Shown here piece after piece: positions 55,867 through 64,000 of a DNA stretch of 64,000 bases. The notes under the pieces were generated by a model that made no database searches, had not been told where the DNA came from, and saw only the letters and a list, made by a program, of their open reading frames with translations. Each line of letters begins with the position of its first letter. Position 1 is the first letter of the stretch. Origin of the DNA: Polyangium fumosum (GTDB lineage Bacteria; Myxococcota_A; Polyangia; Polyangiales; Polyangiaceae); the NCBI RefSeq assembly GCF_005144585.1, contig NZ_SSMQ01000008.1, forward strand, positions 169,278 to 233,277. The letters run 5' to 3'. Position numbers and translations under genes: made by a program.

Positions 55867-56016
55867 TCATGACTCCCCGATATTTACCTCCGCGAAGAGC
55901 TCCCCGCCCCATCGCCAGAAGGCCACGGTGCGGCTGAACAAGAGGACCACTTCGAGGCCCAGGCCGCTGTCGAATTCGACGCGCCAGCGACCGGGGTCGA
56001 CTTCGAGGATGCGCAC
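55867..56016 (-). CDS. Short protein, about 49 residues, function unknown
   Basis: On the minus strand the frame reads VRILEVDPGRWRVEF, then LEVVLLFSRTVAFWRW and ends GELFAEVNIGES. The alternation of beta strands and aromatics is protein-like and codons are GC3-rich. The frame is open upstream to about 56085, but no ATG occurs; a GTG at 56016 or an ATT at about 56034 are candidate starts, and no ribosome binding site is seen. A strong terminator directly downstream supports a transcript. It may be a small independent gene or a 3' remnant. Confidence 0.5.
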   Translation of the reverse strand: MRILEVDPGRWRVEFDSGLGLEVVLLFSRTVAFWRWGGELFAEVNIGES

Positions 56017-56192
56017 GAAGGTCGGGGGTGCAATCGATGGGCCACGTTGCCTCGGCGTGGCGCGCGGATTCCCACGTCCCTCACATGCGATTCATCCGTC
56101 CCAAACAAAGGGCCCGGTTCCCGATGCGCGGCCCTTGCACGGGCATTGCGCAGGCCTCTGGCATGGCGCGCGGACGATCCCGCCATCCGACC

Positions 56193-56606
56193 TCATTGCA
56201 AGACGAGCGCCCGGGTCACCACCCGCCGAACGGCCTCCGTCACCCCGAGACGGCCGAGATCGTCCACACGCGCGAGGATCACCTCACTCGCGTCGTCCCC
56301 CGCCCTTAGGTCGCCGCCCGTCCGGAGACACGCGTAATCGAGGATCACGTAATGGTAGGGAGGATCCACGACCTCGACGACCTCGACGAGCGGACCGACT
56401 CTTACGACGAGCCCCGACTCCTCGAGCACCTCCCGAGCGACCGCGACTTCCAGCCGCTCGCCCGGCTCGACACGTCCCCCCGGTAGCGACCACGTCCCGG
56501 CCATCGGAGGGTGCGCGCGGCGGACGAGCAAGACACGCGGCTCGCTCTCCCCGCGATCGATCACGGCCGCGCCGACGGCCAGGCGAGGCGCGCCTTCGAC
56601 GAACAC
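56193..56606 (-). CDS. NUDIX hydrolase
   Basis: 137 residues. The Nudix box GGRVEPGERLEVAVAREVLEE(S)G is complete (GX5EX7REUXEEXGU). The N-terminal strands LAVGAAVIDRGE and VLLVRRAHPPMAGTWSLPG are typical of ADP-ribose or (d)NTP pyrophosphatases. These cytoplasmic enzymes split nucleoside diphosphates linked to another group. The substrate cannot be read. Confidence 0.93.
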   Translation of the reverse strand: MFVEGAPRLAVGAAVIDRGESEPRVLLVRRAHPPMAGTWSLPGGRVEPGERLEVAVAREVLEESGLVVRVGPLVEVVEVVDPPYHYVILDYACLRTGGDLRAGDDASEVILARVDDLGRLGVTEAVRRVVTRALVLQ

Positions 56607-56626
56607 CTACGGCTCGCCCCGCTCGG

Positions 56627-58333
56627 TCACTTGGTCCCCCCCGCCCCGCAACGCGCGCCGCCCGGGGTGCGCAGGCCGAGCTCGTACTCGCCGAGCGAGA
56701 GCTCGCGCGGGATGACGACGGGCCCGTTGTACGCGCCGCGCTCGTCGGTGGAGAGCGAGCCGACGACGATGCCCTCGGGCGCGTTCGTGCTGCGCAGGAC
56801 CACGTCGACGCGCACGTTCGGGCAGGCGCTGCCGCCGCTCTTCACCTCGCCGCGCAGGATCACCGGCAAGCCACGCCGCACGTCCCGGCCGACCTCGCCC
56901 ACCGTGATCTCCGCGGGCGGCGCGTTCGGATCCGCGGGCTCCGTCGCGCTCGGCGCGGGCTCCGGCGGGGCCGCGCTGGACGACGTCGTCGCGCTCGGCG
57001 AAGGCGCAGCGCCGTTCGTCCCGCCATTCTGCGCGTTCCCGCTCTGGCCGCCGGCGTCGTTCCGCGCGCGGTCGGCCATCTCCTGTCCGGAGTCCTGGCT
57101 CTCCGGCCAAGCGTAGGGATCGGGCGGCGGCTGGTGCGCGGGCCGATCGTCCTGCTGCGACTCCATGTTCAGCGCCGCGCCGCCGAGGTCGATGCGATGC
57201 CAGAGGTTGCCGTCGAACGCCTCGACCCACGCGTGCGCCTCGTTGACGACCATGCGCGCGGGCAGGCCGATGTTGAGGGCGGTGACGAGGAACGCGAACG
57301 AGCGATGTCGGCAGACGCCTTTCCGCGTGAGCGCGAGGTCGAGGTAGATGTCCTCGCGGCCGCGCGGCGGATCGTCGGAGGGCTCGAACGAGCGGAAGTA
57401 GCCGACCATCTTTTCGAGCACGTCGCGCGGACGCATCGCGCGCGAGATGCCGATCGCGTCGGCGACCTGGGCGAAGGCTGTGCGGTGCGTGGTGGGCTGC
57501 GGCGGCACGAGGCGATCGAGCTCGGTCCAGCCTACGTCCGCGAACGCGCTGCCGAACGCGGCGCGCGGGATGCCGAGCTGGACCACGAGGCGCACCTCTT
57601 TGCGATCGTGTCCGCGGACGAACCAGTTGTCGGCGCCGTCGCGAAGAACCTCGATGCGTGTCTCGGGGTTCGAGCTCAGCCGGAGCAGCCGCGAGCCGGG
57701 CCCGACGTTCGGGATGCGCACGGGCTGATCGGGGACGAGGCCGACGGAGAAGTCGCCGTAAAAGGTCTCCTCGCCGGGCGCGAGCGTGCCGCCGATGGGA
57801 ACGGGGCGCAGGGTCTTGTCGCGAACGGCGAGGGTGTAGTCGTCGAGGACGGCGTCGAAGGCGCGCAGGCGCTTGAAGGGCGCGGTCGAGGGCGTGAAGG
57901 GGTCTTCGTAGTTCTCGACGTTGGGGCGGCGCGTGTCCCGGTCGGGCTCGTAGGTGGACTCGGGCGTGTCGTCCGTCGTCGAGCCGCCGTAGAGGTTGCG
58001 CGCGTCGGGCGGACGACGCGGATCGGGCGCGGTGGCGATGCCGCTCGGCGTCTGCACCGCGGCGGGCAGGTCGCCGTCGATGGTCGTCGTGCTCCACGAG
58101 AGGTTCTCCTGCGGATCGGGCGGGAGAAACTCGTGCAGGATCGAGCTCTGCTGCGCGTCGACCGTGCCCGAGAGGGCGATCGACGCGGCGAGGACGAAGG
58201 GCACGAAGGGAAGGCGCGCGAGGGCGCGCGGGGTGAATCGGCCGGGCTTTGCCTGGCCGAGAGGGGGACGCGAAGCGTACCCCTTGGGACCAAGTCGCGA
58301 GCGGGCGAGGAGCGAAGGAGGAGCCACGCGCAT
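56627..58333 (-). CDS. Transglutaminase-like secreted protein
   Basis: 568 residues with an N-terminal hydrophobic segment (PFVPFVLAASIALSGTVDAQ). The transglutaminase-like core is at about 340-395: Cys in KGVCRHRSFAFLV, His in NEAHAWVEAFDG and Asp in RIDLGGA, the full catalytic triad. Before it, a region with LYLDLALTRKG-like helices; after it, a Pro/Ser/Ala-rich linker and a beta domain (EITVGEVGRDVRRGLPVILRGEVKSGG). It may act as a periplasmic protease or crosslinking enzyme. Convergent neighbours are NUDIX and pcnB genes on the same strand, 61 bp apart from the latter. Confidence 0.88.
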   Translation of the reverse strand: MRVAPPSLLARSRLGPKGYASRPPLGQAKPGRFTPRALARLPFVPFVLAASIALSGTVDAQQSSILHEFLPPDPQENLSWSTTTIDGDLPAAVQTPSGIATAPDPRRPPDARNLYGGSTTDDTPESTYEPDRDTRRPNVENYEDPFTPSTAPFKRLRAFDAVLDDYTLAVRDKTLRPVPIGGTLAPGEETFYGDFSVGLVPDQPVRIPNVGPGSRLLRLSSNPETRIEVLRDGADNWFVRGHDRKEVRLVVQLGIPRAAFGSAFADVGWTELDRLVPPQPTTHRTAFAQVADAIGISRAMRPRDVLEKMVGYFRSFEPSDDPPRGREDIYLDLALTRKGVCRHRSFAFLVTALNIGLPARMVVNEAHAWVEAFDGNLWHRIDLGGAALNMESQQDDRPAHQPPPDPYAWPESQDSGQEMADRARNDAGGQSGNAQNGGTNGAAPSPSATTSSSAAPPEPAPSATEPADPNAPPAEITVGEVGRDVRRGLPVILRGEVKSGGSACPNVRVDVVLRSTNAPEGIVVGSLSTDERGAYNGPVVIPRELSLGEYELGLRTPGGARCGAGGTK

Positions 58334-58394
58334 GACGTTCCGCTAGTGAACCACGAAGGGCGCGGAAGTTCCACGCGGGCGATCGCGTCAGGGC

Positions 58395-59717
58395 CTACCG
58401 CCGTCCGCGGTGGGACGGATGCGGCCGCTCGCGATGGTGATGGTGCGGCATCGACGACGTCGAAGGCGCGGAGCTGCGGAACCGTTCGAGCGCGGTCGTG
58501 GGCTCGCCGCGGGCCGTGAGGTCGGCGAAGGCGACCTCCAGGGCCGCCTGGAAGAACTCGGTGCGGGCGAAACGACCCGCGCGGCCCGTCGCGAGGCGCG
58601 GCATCACGCCGATGATGCGGCGGATGCCGTCGGCGTACCTGCGCGAGAGCGCGAGCCGCTCGATCAGCGGTTCGAGGAAATCCGCCACCGCGGCGCCCCG
58701 GTCGCGCGCGCCGTCGCACGCCTCCTTGAGCGGTTCGAGCAAGAGCAACGTCCAGAGGACGGTGTCGTCGAGCCCGCCCACCTCCGCGCTGCGCTGATCG
58801 ATGTACTCGAGCAAGCGCCACTGCCGGATGCCCGGGCCGTCCTCGCGCTCCTCGTCGTAGAGCAGCGACGACAGCTCGGGCAAGAGCACGTCGAGCACGC
58901 CCGTCTCCCACGCGAGGTAGATCGTCCGGCGCGCCTGACCGCCGCGCAAGAGACGCAGGATCTCCTCCGACAGGCGCGGGCGCGCCGCGAGCGCGAGCGC
59001 CTCGCGGCAGAAGACGATGGCGTCGTAGACGTCGGGCGTGATCGCGAAGCCGAGCCTGCCTGCGAACTTGAGCGCGCGCAGGATGCGCACCGGGTCTTCG
59101 CGGAAGCGCGTCTCGGGATCGCCGATCGTGTGCACCACGCGGCGCTCGACGTCGGCCATGCCGCCGACCCAGTCGAGGATCTGGCGCGCCTCGATGTCGT
59201 AGAACAGCGCGTTCATCGTGAAGTCGCGCCGCATGGCGTCCTCGCTCGCGACGCCGAAGACGTTGTCGCTGCGGATGAGCAGCTCGGCGGACTCGTCGCC
59301 GTCGTCCTTCGGGTTGCGCCGGAACGTGGCGACCTCGATGACCTTGCCGCCCTGGAAGAGGACGTGCACGAGGCGGAAGCGACGGCCGATGATGCGGGAG
59401 TTGCGGAAAAGCTCGCGCACCTCCTCGGGCCGCGCGCTCGTCGCGACGTCGAAGTCCTTGGGGCTCCGATCGAGCAGGAGGTCACGGACGCAGCCACCGA
59501 CGAGGTACGCCTCGTGACCGTGACGCGTCAGGCGCCGGATCACCTTCTGCACGTCCGGGTCGATGCGCGCCTCGTCGAAGGAGACGTCGTATCGACGCGC
59601 AGGCTCGCACAGCGGGAGCGGCGCCGGGCCGACGGTGTAGCTCGGCTCGAGGTCGGCCTCGGCGTAATCAGGCAGGGGATTCAGAGGAGAGGGGGTCGTT
59701 CGCCCCATGGCTTCCAT
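58395..59717 (-). CDS. pcnB: Poly(A) polymerase / tRNA nucleotidyltransferase family (PcnB-type)
   Basis: 440 residues. The class II nucleotidyltransferase head is LVGGCVRDLLLDRSPKDFDVAT (GS-like and DxD metal site), followed by PEEVRELFRNSRIIGRRFRLVHV, RRDFTMNALFYD and DPVRILRALKFAGRLGF. The length, N-terminal extension and lack of an HD domain fit poly(A) polymerase (PcnB) rather than the CCA-adding enzyme; tRNA genes here already encode CCA, which agrees. A His/Pro-rich tail ends the protein. PcnB adds 3' poly(A) tails that promote RNA decay. Confidence 0.93.
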   Translation of the reverse strand: MEAMGRTTPSPLNPLPDYAEADLEPSYTVGPAPLPLCEPARRYDVSFDEARIDPDVQKVIRRLTRHGHEAYLVGGCVRDLLLDRSPKDFDVATSARPEEVRELFRNSRIIGRRFRLVHVLFQGGKVIEVATFRRNPKDDGDESAELLIRSDNVFGVASEDAMRRDFTMNALFYDIEARQILDWVGGMADVERRVVHTIGDPETRFREDPVRILRALKFAGRLGFAITPDVYDAIVFCREALALAARPRLSEEILRLLRGGQARRTIYLAWETGVLDVLLPELSSLLYDEEREDGPGIRQWRLLEYIDQRSAEVGGLDDTVLWTLLLLEPLKEACDGARDRGAAVADFLEPLIERLALSRRYADGIRRIIGVMPRLATGRAGRFARTEFFQAALEVAFADLTARGEPTTALERFRSSAPSTSSMPHHHHRERPHPSHRGRR

Positions 59718-59848
59718 GCGGCTCGTGGGTGTGTTGCTCGGCTCGTCCGAGCGCTTTGCACGGCCTGGGCCGCCCTTCGAGAGGATTGAGGGCGTCTAGC
59801 AGGGGACGGCCCCGGGGGCAAATGTCCACCGCAGAATCGTGCGTAGTC

Positions 59849-60808
59849 TCACCGCAAACAACGTCCCTCGGGGGTGTCGCGCAGGGCCTCGGCCATGGCG
59901 GCGGCCGAGCCGTAGCGCCGGTCCGGGTCCTTTTCGAGCGCACGAACGACCACGATTTCGAGCGCGGTCGAGGCTGCGAGCGCGGCGTTTCCCGCGCGGA
60001 GCGGCGGCGGGCGCTCGACGGCGTGCCGCTCGGCGACCACCGCGGGCGTGCCGACGAAGGGCGGAGCGCCGGCGAGCATCTCGAAGAGCACGACGCCGAG
60101 CGCGTAGATGTCGGCGGTCGGCTCTGCGAGCTCGCCCGCGGCCTGCTCCGGCGGCATGTACTCGGGCGTGCCGACGGCCGAGCGTCGCGACGTGAGACGA
60201 AACGAGTCCTTCAACGCTTGGGGCTTCGGGTCGCCTCCGGCGCCCTGCGCCCCAACCCCCGTGCCGCCCGGATCCCCGTCGATCCAGGCGGAGCCGAAGT
60301 CGAGCAGCTTCACGAGCTCGCGCCCGTCCGGCGCGTGCACGAGGAAGATGTTCTCCGGCTTGACGTCGCGATGCACGACACCGGAGGCGTGCGCGGCGGC
60401 GAGGGCGAAGGCCGTGTCGACGGCGATACGCGTGGCGCGGACGGGCGTGAGCGTGCGCGCGTAGGAGAGCGTGTCGGCGAGGTCGAGCCCGACGAGGTGC
60501 TCGGCCACGAAGTACGGCAGGCCGTTCGGCAAGGTGCCGGCGTCGTGAACCTGGAGGACGCGCGGATCGGTGACGCGGCTCGCGGCGGCGATCTCGCGAT
60601 GGAAGCGCGCGCGCAGCATCTCGTTCGCCTGGTGCTCGGCGCGCAGCACCTTCACGGTCACGCGAGGACCCTTGCGCCCGCCGCGCAGGCCTTCGGCGAC
60701 GTAGACGTGACCCACGCCTCCGCTGCCGAGGTACTGGATGACGCGGAAGCGCTTGTCGATGACAGCTCCGATGAGCGCATCGGACGTGGCGGAGCTCTCG
60801 CGGTGCAT
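59849..60808 (-). CDS. Hanks-type serine/threonine protein kinase (short, kinase domain only)
   Basis: 319 residues. All kinase subdomains are present: glycine loop GSGGVGHVY, Lys in VTVKVLRA, Glu in FHREIAAAS, catalytic loop HRDVKPEN, Mg loop LDFGSA, and GTPEYMPPEQ with the AxxADIYALG helix. It ends shortly after the kinase fold with no transmembrane or sensor domain, so it is a soluble cytoplasmic kinase that probably relies on a partner for input. It lies 12 bp after gluQ. Myxobacteria have many such kinases. Confidence 0.95.
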   Translation of the reverse strand: MHRESSATSDALIGAVIDKRFRVIQYLGSGGVGHVYVAEGLRGGRKGPRVTVKVLRAEHQANEMLRARFHREIAAASRVTDPRVLQVHDAGTLPNGLPYFVAEHLVGLDLADTLSYARTLTPVRATRIAVDTAFALAAAHASGVVHRDVKPENIFLVHAPDGRELVKLLDFGSAWIDGDPGGTGVGAQGAGGDPKPQALKDSFRLTSRRSAVGTPEYMPPEQAAGELAEPTADIYALGVVLFEMLAGAPPFVGTPAVVAERHAVERPPPLRAGNAALAASTALEIVVVRALEKDPDRRYGSAAAMAEALRDTPEGRCLR

Positions 60809-60820
60809 CGGCGGGCAATC

Positions 60821-61774
60821 TTACCGCGCGACGATCGCCGACACACGCACGGATTCGCGCGGCAAGCGGGACCAGTCGAGGGACGCGGCGAGCGCTTCGA
60901 GCGGCGCATCGGCGTCGCCGAGGTCGTGTCCGTACGCGCGGGCGATGGCGCGCACGAGCGCGCGTGGGTCGCGGCCCGCGTCGCGATGATCACGAAGCGG
61001 CATGAGCTTGTCCCGCTTCGCGAGGCGGCTGCCGTCGTCGGCGACGAGCAAGGGGACGTGCGCGAACGTGGGAGGTGTTCCGCCGAGCAGCCGCGCGAGG
61101 AGGGTCTGCCGCGCGGAGGAGCTCGCGAGGTCGCCGCCGCGCACGACGTCGGTGATCTGCATGTGGAGGTCGTCGACGACGACGACGAGCTGGTACGCGA
61201 AGACGCCGTCGCCGCGGCGGAGGACGAAGTCGCCGGTCCCGTGGCCGACGTGCTCGGTGTACGTGCCGAGCACGCGGTCGTGGACGGTGACCCGCGCGCG
61301 CTCGTCGTCGGGCACGGCGAGGCGCACGGCGGGCGGGCGCTTGAAGTCGCGCTTCTGCATGCCGAAGGGCCTGCACGTGCCGGGATACCGAGGGCCTTCC
61401 TCGCCGGCGTGTGGCGCGCTGGCGACGCGGGCGATCTCGGCGCGGGAGCAGTCGCAGGCGTAGACGAGGCCACGCGCGGCGAGCGCTTCGAGGGCGGCTT
61501 CGTAGAGGGCGAAGCGCTCGGATTGCACGTACGGCGCGAAGGGGCCGCCCTGCGCGGGAGACTCGTCCCAGCGAAGGCCGAGCCACGCGAGGTCGTCGAG
61601 GATCGCCTCGGCCGCGCCGGGGACGACACGCGGGCGGTCGATGTCTTCCATGCGAAGGACGAGGGTGCCGCGCGCTTGCAGGGTGGCGGCGGCGCAGAAC
61701 AGGGCGGCCGCGGCGCTGCCGAGGTGGAGGGCGCCGGTGGGCGAGGGAGCGAAGCGGCCGCGGTAGGCGGTCAT
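60821..61774 (-). CDS. gluQ: Glutamyl-Q tRNA(Asp) synthetase
   Basis: 317 residues. The class I HIGH motif is APSPTGALHLG; the KMSKS-like motif is SRLAKRDK. Zinc ligands appear as YACDCSR...YPGTCR. The lack of an anticodon-binding domain (total under 330 residues) separates it from GltX. The enzyme activates glutamate and places it on queuosine 34 of tRNA(Asp). The upstream spacer (61775-61922) contains three palindromes. Confidence 0.93.
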   Translation of the reverse strand: MTAYRGRFAPSPTGALHLGSAAAALFCAAATLQARGTLVLRMEDIDRPRVVPGAAEAILDDLAWLGLRWDESPAQGGPFAPYVQSERFALYEAALEALAARGLVYACDCSRAEIARVASAPHAGEEGPRYPGTCRPFGMQKRDFKRPPAVRLAVPDDERARVTVHDRVLGTYTEHVGHGTGDFVLRRGDGVFAYQLVVVVDDLHMQITDVVRGGDLASSSARQTLLARLLGGTPPTFAHVPLLVADDGSRLAKRDKLMPLRDHRDAGRDPRALVRAIARAYGHDLGDADAPLEALAASLDWSRLPRESVRVSAIVAR

Positions 61775-61794
61775 GGTGGGGGATAAGGTGACAG

Positions 61795-61905
61795 AACCAC
61801 GCGGAAGGGGGATCGAACCGGCTGCCGCGTGGTTCGAACCACGCGGCAGGGCGGTCCGGACCGGCTTGTCGGCTCACGGGAGCATGCGGGGGGCGGTCCG
61901 GACCG
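61795..61905. promoter_or_regulatory. Palindrome cluster upstream of gluQ
   Basis: A perfect 28-bp palindrome CTGCCGCGTGGTTCGAACCACGCGGCAG (given in halves: CTGCCGCGTGGTTC/GAACCACGCGGCAG) lies at 61822-61849, and CGGTCCGGACCG occurs twice (61852-61863 and 61894-61905). A partial copy AACCACGCGG precedes at 61795. Such symmetric sites could bind dimeric regulators or form cruciforms. Confidence 0.5.
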
Positions 61906-61922
61906 GGGGGCCGCGTGCTTCG

Positions 61923-62702
61923 TCAGGGTGCCTCGGGGGTCGGCGCCGGCCCGCTCGTGGTTTGCTTGGCGGCGGTCGCGCTCCGCGCCCGTGCGTCCGC
62001 TTTTTTCTCGGCGTCCCGGAGCGGCCCGAAGATCAACGCCTCCGTCGCGGGCGCGAGCTCGGCGAGCTCGCCGTCGGCGACGAGCGAATTGGCGACACGA
62101 ATCCACCGATTGCGGGCCTTCACGAGCGCCGCGCCGGAGGAAAGCTCGGATTGCTCGGCGAGGAGGCGGCCCTTTTCGTCTTCGAGCTCGCCGAGCTGCT
62201 TGCCGAGCGCAATCCACTCCTGGAGGTACTCCGTCATGGATTTCTGCGCGGGCACCTGGCCGATGAGAATGCCACTCGTGCGCATCTGGATCGCGGGCGT
62301 GAGGCGAGAGGCGAGCTGCTGCGCCTGACCGGCCTGCGCGCGATACGTCTTCTGCATGCTGGGAAGCCCCTCGGGAATGAGGAAATCGCGGAGCTGGATC
62401 AAGTCCGCCCCGGCCTCCCCGCCGAGCAGCTCGGCGGTGGACGTGAAAAACCCGTACACGCCTCGAATGATGGCGTCGTGCCGGAGGTCGATCTTTCCTT
62501 CCTCGCTGCTGATCTCGTCGAGCCGCGGATGGTTCGCGGGCTGGGCAGCGGCGGCGAGAATGGAATGGATCTCGTCGATACGGGCGAGCTTGGCGGAGAG
62601 ATCGGGGTTTCCGAGAAGGGCGGCGCGGGCGGGGGATTGAAGGTCGGTCCAGGTGGCGGAGACCTGGAGCATCTCTTCGGTCTGGAGATTTTTGAAGGCC
62701 AT
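61923..62702 (-). CDS. Helical protein of the local paralogous family (copy 2)
   Basis: 259 residues. The start NLQTEEMLQVSATW and the blocks IDLRHDAIIRGVY and RDFLIPEGLPSMQKTYRAQAGQAQQLA align with the protein at 20384-21169 (DLQIGEMISVSAHW, DARHDHLSRALFY, RLNIVSASYQAEAGNAAQIA). The protein is helical with a coiled-coil-like charged middle, lacks signal or membrane segments and has a disordered Ala/Lys/Pro C-terminus. The duplicate pair in one window suggests a lineage-specific family; function not recognised. Confidence 0.8.
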   Translation of the reverse strand: MAFKNLQTEEMLQVSATWTDLQSPARAALLGNPDLSAKLARIDEIHSILAAAAQPANHPRLDEISSEEGKIDLRHDAIIRGVYGFFTSTAELLGGEAGADLIQLRDFLIPEGLPSMQKTYRAQAGQAQQLASRLTPAIQMRTSGILIGQVPAQKSMTEYLQEWIALGKQLGELEDEKGRLLAEQSELSSGAALVKARNRWIRVANSLVADGELAELAPATEALIFGPLRDAEKKADARARSATAAKQTTSGPAPTPEAP

Positions 62703-62796
62703 GGCGTGGTGTAGACGGTATCATGGCGCGAAGAAAAGGGGCAAGGGGGCTTCCAGTTGCGTTCGAAGCGGCGGTACCCTCGGCGCGGGAGCTCCC

Positions 62797-64000
62797 ATGC
62801 GCCGTGGTGTCTTCACCTCGTCCCTGCTGACAGTGACCCTTCTCTTCAGCGTTTCGCCCGCGCGCGCGCTGGAGTTCCGTGTCTGTGTCAAGCCGCCGGA
62901 CGTCCCGCCCGGCATGACCCAGTGGGCCTATGAGCAGGGGTCGGCGACGGTATGGACCACGCGCAGCCGGGTGGAGTTCGCGCGGAAGGTCGAGGGGCGC
63001 GCCACCTTTATCTTTGACCCCTATGCCCCGCCAGAGAGCGTCCGTGTCCTACCGATCCCGTACAACCTGCTGAAATGCCCGCCGCCGCCGCGACCGAAGC
63101 CGGCGCCGGCGAAGGAGCCGCCGAAGGAGGAGAAAAAAGCGGAGGACGGGAGCGCGAGCCAAACGACTGGCAAGCGCGGCGGGGACGAGGACAGCGTCGA
63201 GAAGCGCGTCGAGGAGCATCGCGTTCCGCAGCCAAAGGAGGGCCCGCCGCCTCCACGTGCTTCGGCACCTGCCAAACGGCAGGATCCGGTCTTGCCGCGG
63301 GAAGGCGTCTTATCGAGCGAGCCGATCCTGCCGCGTCGGGAAGAGAAGTGGGCGGACAAGGAGCACGGGCTCGTGGATCGAGGCGGCGTGCTCCCGCAGC
63401 TCGTGGACACGGAAGACCGGAAGCCATTGAACGTCACGTCGTGCGAGCAGACGAAGGAGGGCTGCCCGGCGCGGCCGAAGAAGACGCGCGCCGGGGCGAT
63501 CCTGGAGCAGGTGGTGATCGCGGGGGCGATCTTCAACCTGCAAATGAACGAGGACCTGCATCGGCCTGACGGGAAAGAATACGGGATCGTCGGCGGGATG
63601 AATGCCGACGGGCCGAACGACCCGCGGCTCCAGGCGGCGGCCGCGGCGGTGATGTTCTCGCCGGTGGCGATGGCGCTCGGCAACAAATTCATGAAGGCGA
63701 CGTCGGAGGCCTTGGCACGCGGCGAGAAGGTCGTCCTCAAGGACGTGAGTGAGCTGTCGGAGGACGCGGCGAAGTACCTGGCGGAGGAGTTTGGAGAGGA
63801 GCTGACGCAGGCGCTCGCCAAGGCGGAGGTGGTCGGGCCGTTCCGGGTGATGCGGCACTTCACGAAGGGGCATGAACGGAAGTGTCGAGTAGCCCCGGTC
63901 GACTGCCCCGGGGCCCTCACCAGATCCGGACAAGGAGATTTCCACCATCCGGCTCTTCCGCTGCTGAGTCTTGCAGGCTACCGCCCCCATATTTGGACTT
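62797..64000 (+). CDS. Secreted protein of unknown function, incomplete at right edge
   Basis: At least 401 residues, open to the last base. A ribosome binding site (GGGAG) precedes the ATG. Sec signal TVTLLFSVSPARA. Residues 25-95 include paired Cys and a beta domain (CVKPPDVPPGMTQWAY); residues 100-215 are Pro/Lys/Glu-rich and disordered (PPKEEKKAEDG). From about 235 a helical domain begins (LEQVVIAGAIFNLQM, QAAAAAVMFSPVAMALGNK, SEDAAKYLAEEFGEELTQALAKAE) and then FTKGHERKCRV with more Cys. The layout of export signal, linker and helical core is effector-like, but no toxin motif is recognised. Confidence 0.75.
   Translation, partial: MRRGVFTSSLLTVTLLFSVSPARALEFRVCVKPPDVPPGMTQWAYEQGSATVWTTRSRVEFARKVEGRATFIFDPYAPPESVRVLPIPYNLLKCPPPPRPKPAPAKEPPKEEKKAEDGSASQTTGKRGGDEDSVEKRVEEHRVPQPKEGPPPPRASAPAKRQDPVLPREGVLSSEPILPRREEKWADKEHGLVDRGGVLPQLVDTEDRKPLNVTSCEQTKEGCPARPKKTRAGAILEQVVIAGAIFNLQMNEDLHRPDGKEYGIVGGMNADGPNDPRLQAAAAAVMFSPVAMALGNKFMKATSEALARGEKVVLKDVSELSEDAAKYLAEEFGEELTQALAKAEVVGPFRVMRHFTKGHERKCRVAPVDCPGALTRSGQGDFHHPALPLLSLAGYRPHIWT

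Noticed and set aside
61775..61922. The palindromes as a terminator for the helical-family gene or gluQ
   Set aside because: They lie upstream of gluQ and before the end of no gene on a strand with a following T-run.

Overview
The window reads as chromosomal DNA of a soil myxobacterium of the Polyangiaceae/Sorangiineae type (phylum Myxococcota). The evidence is very high GC coding sequence, a giant surface protein ending in a MYXO-CTERM tail, many Gly/Ala/Ser-rich lipoproteins of the 'GGAGGAGG' style, DUF4360 and DUF3570 secreted proteins, a sigma factor with a membrane extension, and a Hanks-type kinase. The species assignment is inferred from style and was not checked by a search.

Layout. 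1-10.4 kb: the start of an MCE/MlaD gene runs off the left edge. It is followed by a TPR lipoprotein, a CAP-domain secreted protein, a His-rich CDF metal exporter, oligoribonuclease (orn), a lipoprotein, an ABC-2 permease with a small membrane partner, a translationally coupled alpha/beta hydrolase-acyltransferase pair and a GNAT acetyltransferase. 10.5-20.2 kb: a Cys-rich lipoprotein, a 1316-residue adhesin with five 134-residue calcium-binding repeats, a histidine phosphatase, a DUF4360 protein, tRNA-Ala(CGC) with promoter and terminator, and an HTTM membrane protein. 20.4-37.6 kb: a type VI secretion accessory island on the minus strand. Reading in the direction of transcription it holds VgrG, an unrecognised TPR-like protein, a full-length PAAR-Rhs protein with toxin tip 1 and its presumed immunity gene, then two 'orphan' Rhs cores, each with a different toxin tip and presumed immunity gene, and finally a tipless core fragment. 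One tip looks like an ADP-ribosyltransferase. An intradiol-dioxygenase-like gene of foreign appearance and a remnant of a locally duplicated gene family lie beside vgrG.

37.1-41.0 kb: a minus-strand cluster of a secreted barrel-like protein, a Cys-rich lipoprotein, a sigma-70-family factor fused to a transmembrane segment, and a small protein. Two copies of a 36-bp element (conserved ends, variable 16-nt middle) precede the sigma gene and the small gene and look like promoters read by that sigma factor. 41-45 kb: a truncated hydrolase, a DUF6265 lipoprotein, an M23 peptidase, a cupin and a Cys-rich lipoprotein. 45.4-50.5 kb: a five-gene minus-strand operon (two CX4CH lipoproteins, a two-CXXCH lipoprotein, DUF4266, DUF3570) facing a TlpA-like thioredoxin, probably an extracytoplasmic redox or heme-protein system. 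51-64 kb: trehalose-phosphatase, a five-heme cytochrome lipoprotein, an RCC1 lipoprotein, a small terminator-backed gene, a NUDIX hydrolase, a transglutaminase-like protein, pcnB, a Ser/Thr kinase, gluQ, a helical protein paralogous to one at 20-21 kb, and a secreted protein that runs off the right edge.

The most interesting part is the Rhs array at 22.0-32.1 kb. It preserves successive displaced toxin-immunity cassettes, and the near-identical core copies show patchwork exchange, so the steps of toxin-tip replacement can be read directly. Function calls come from reading motifs and family knowledge; no database search was run.
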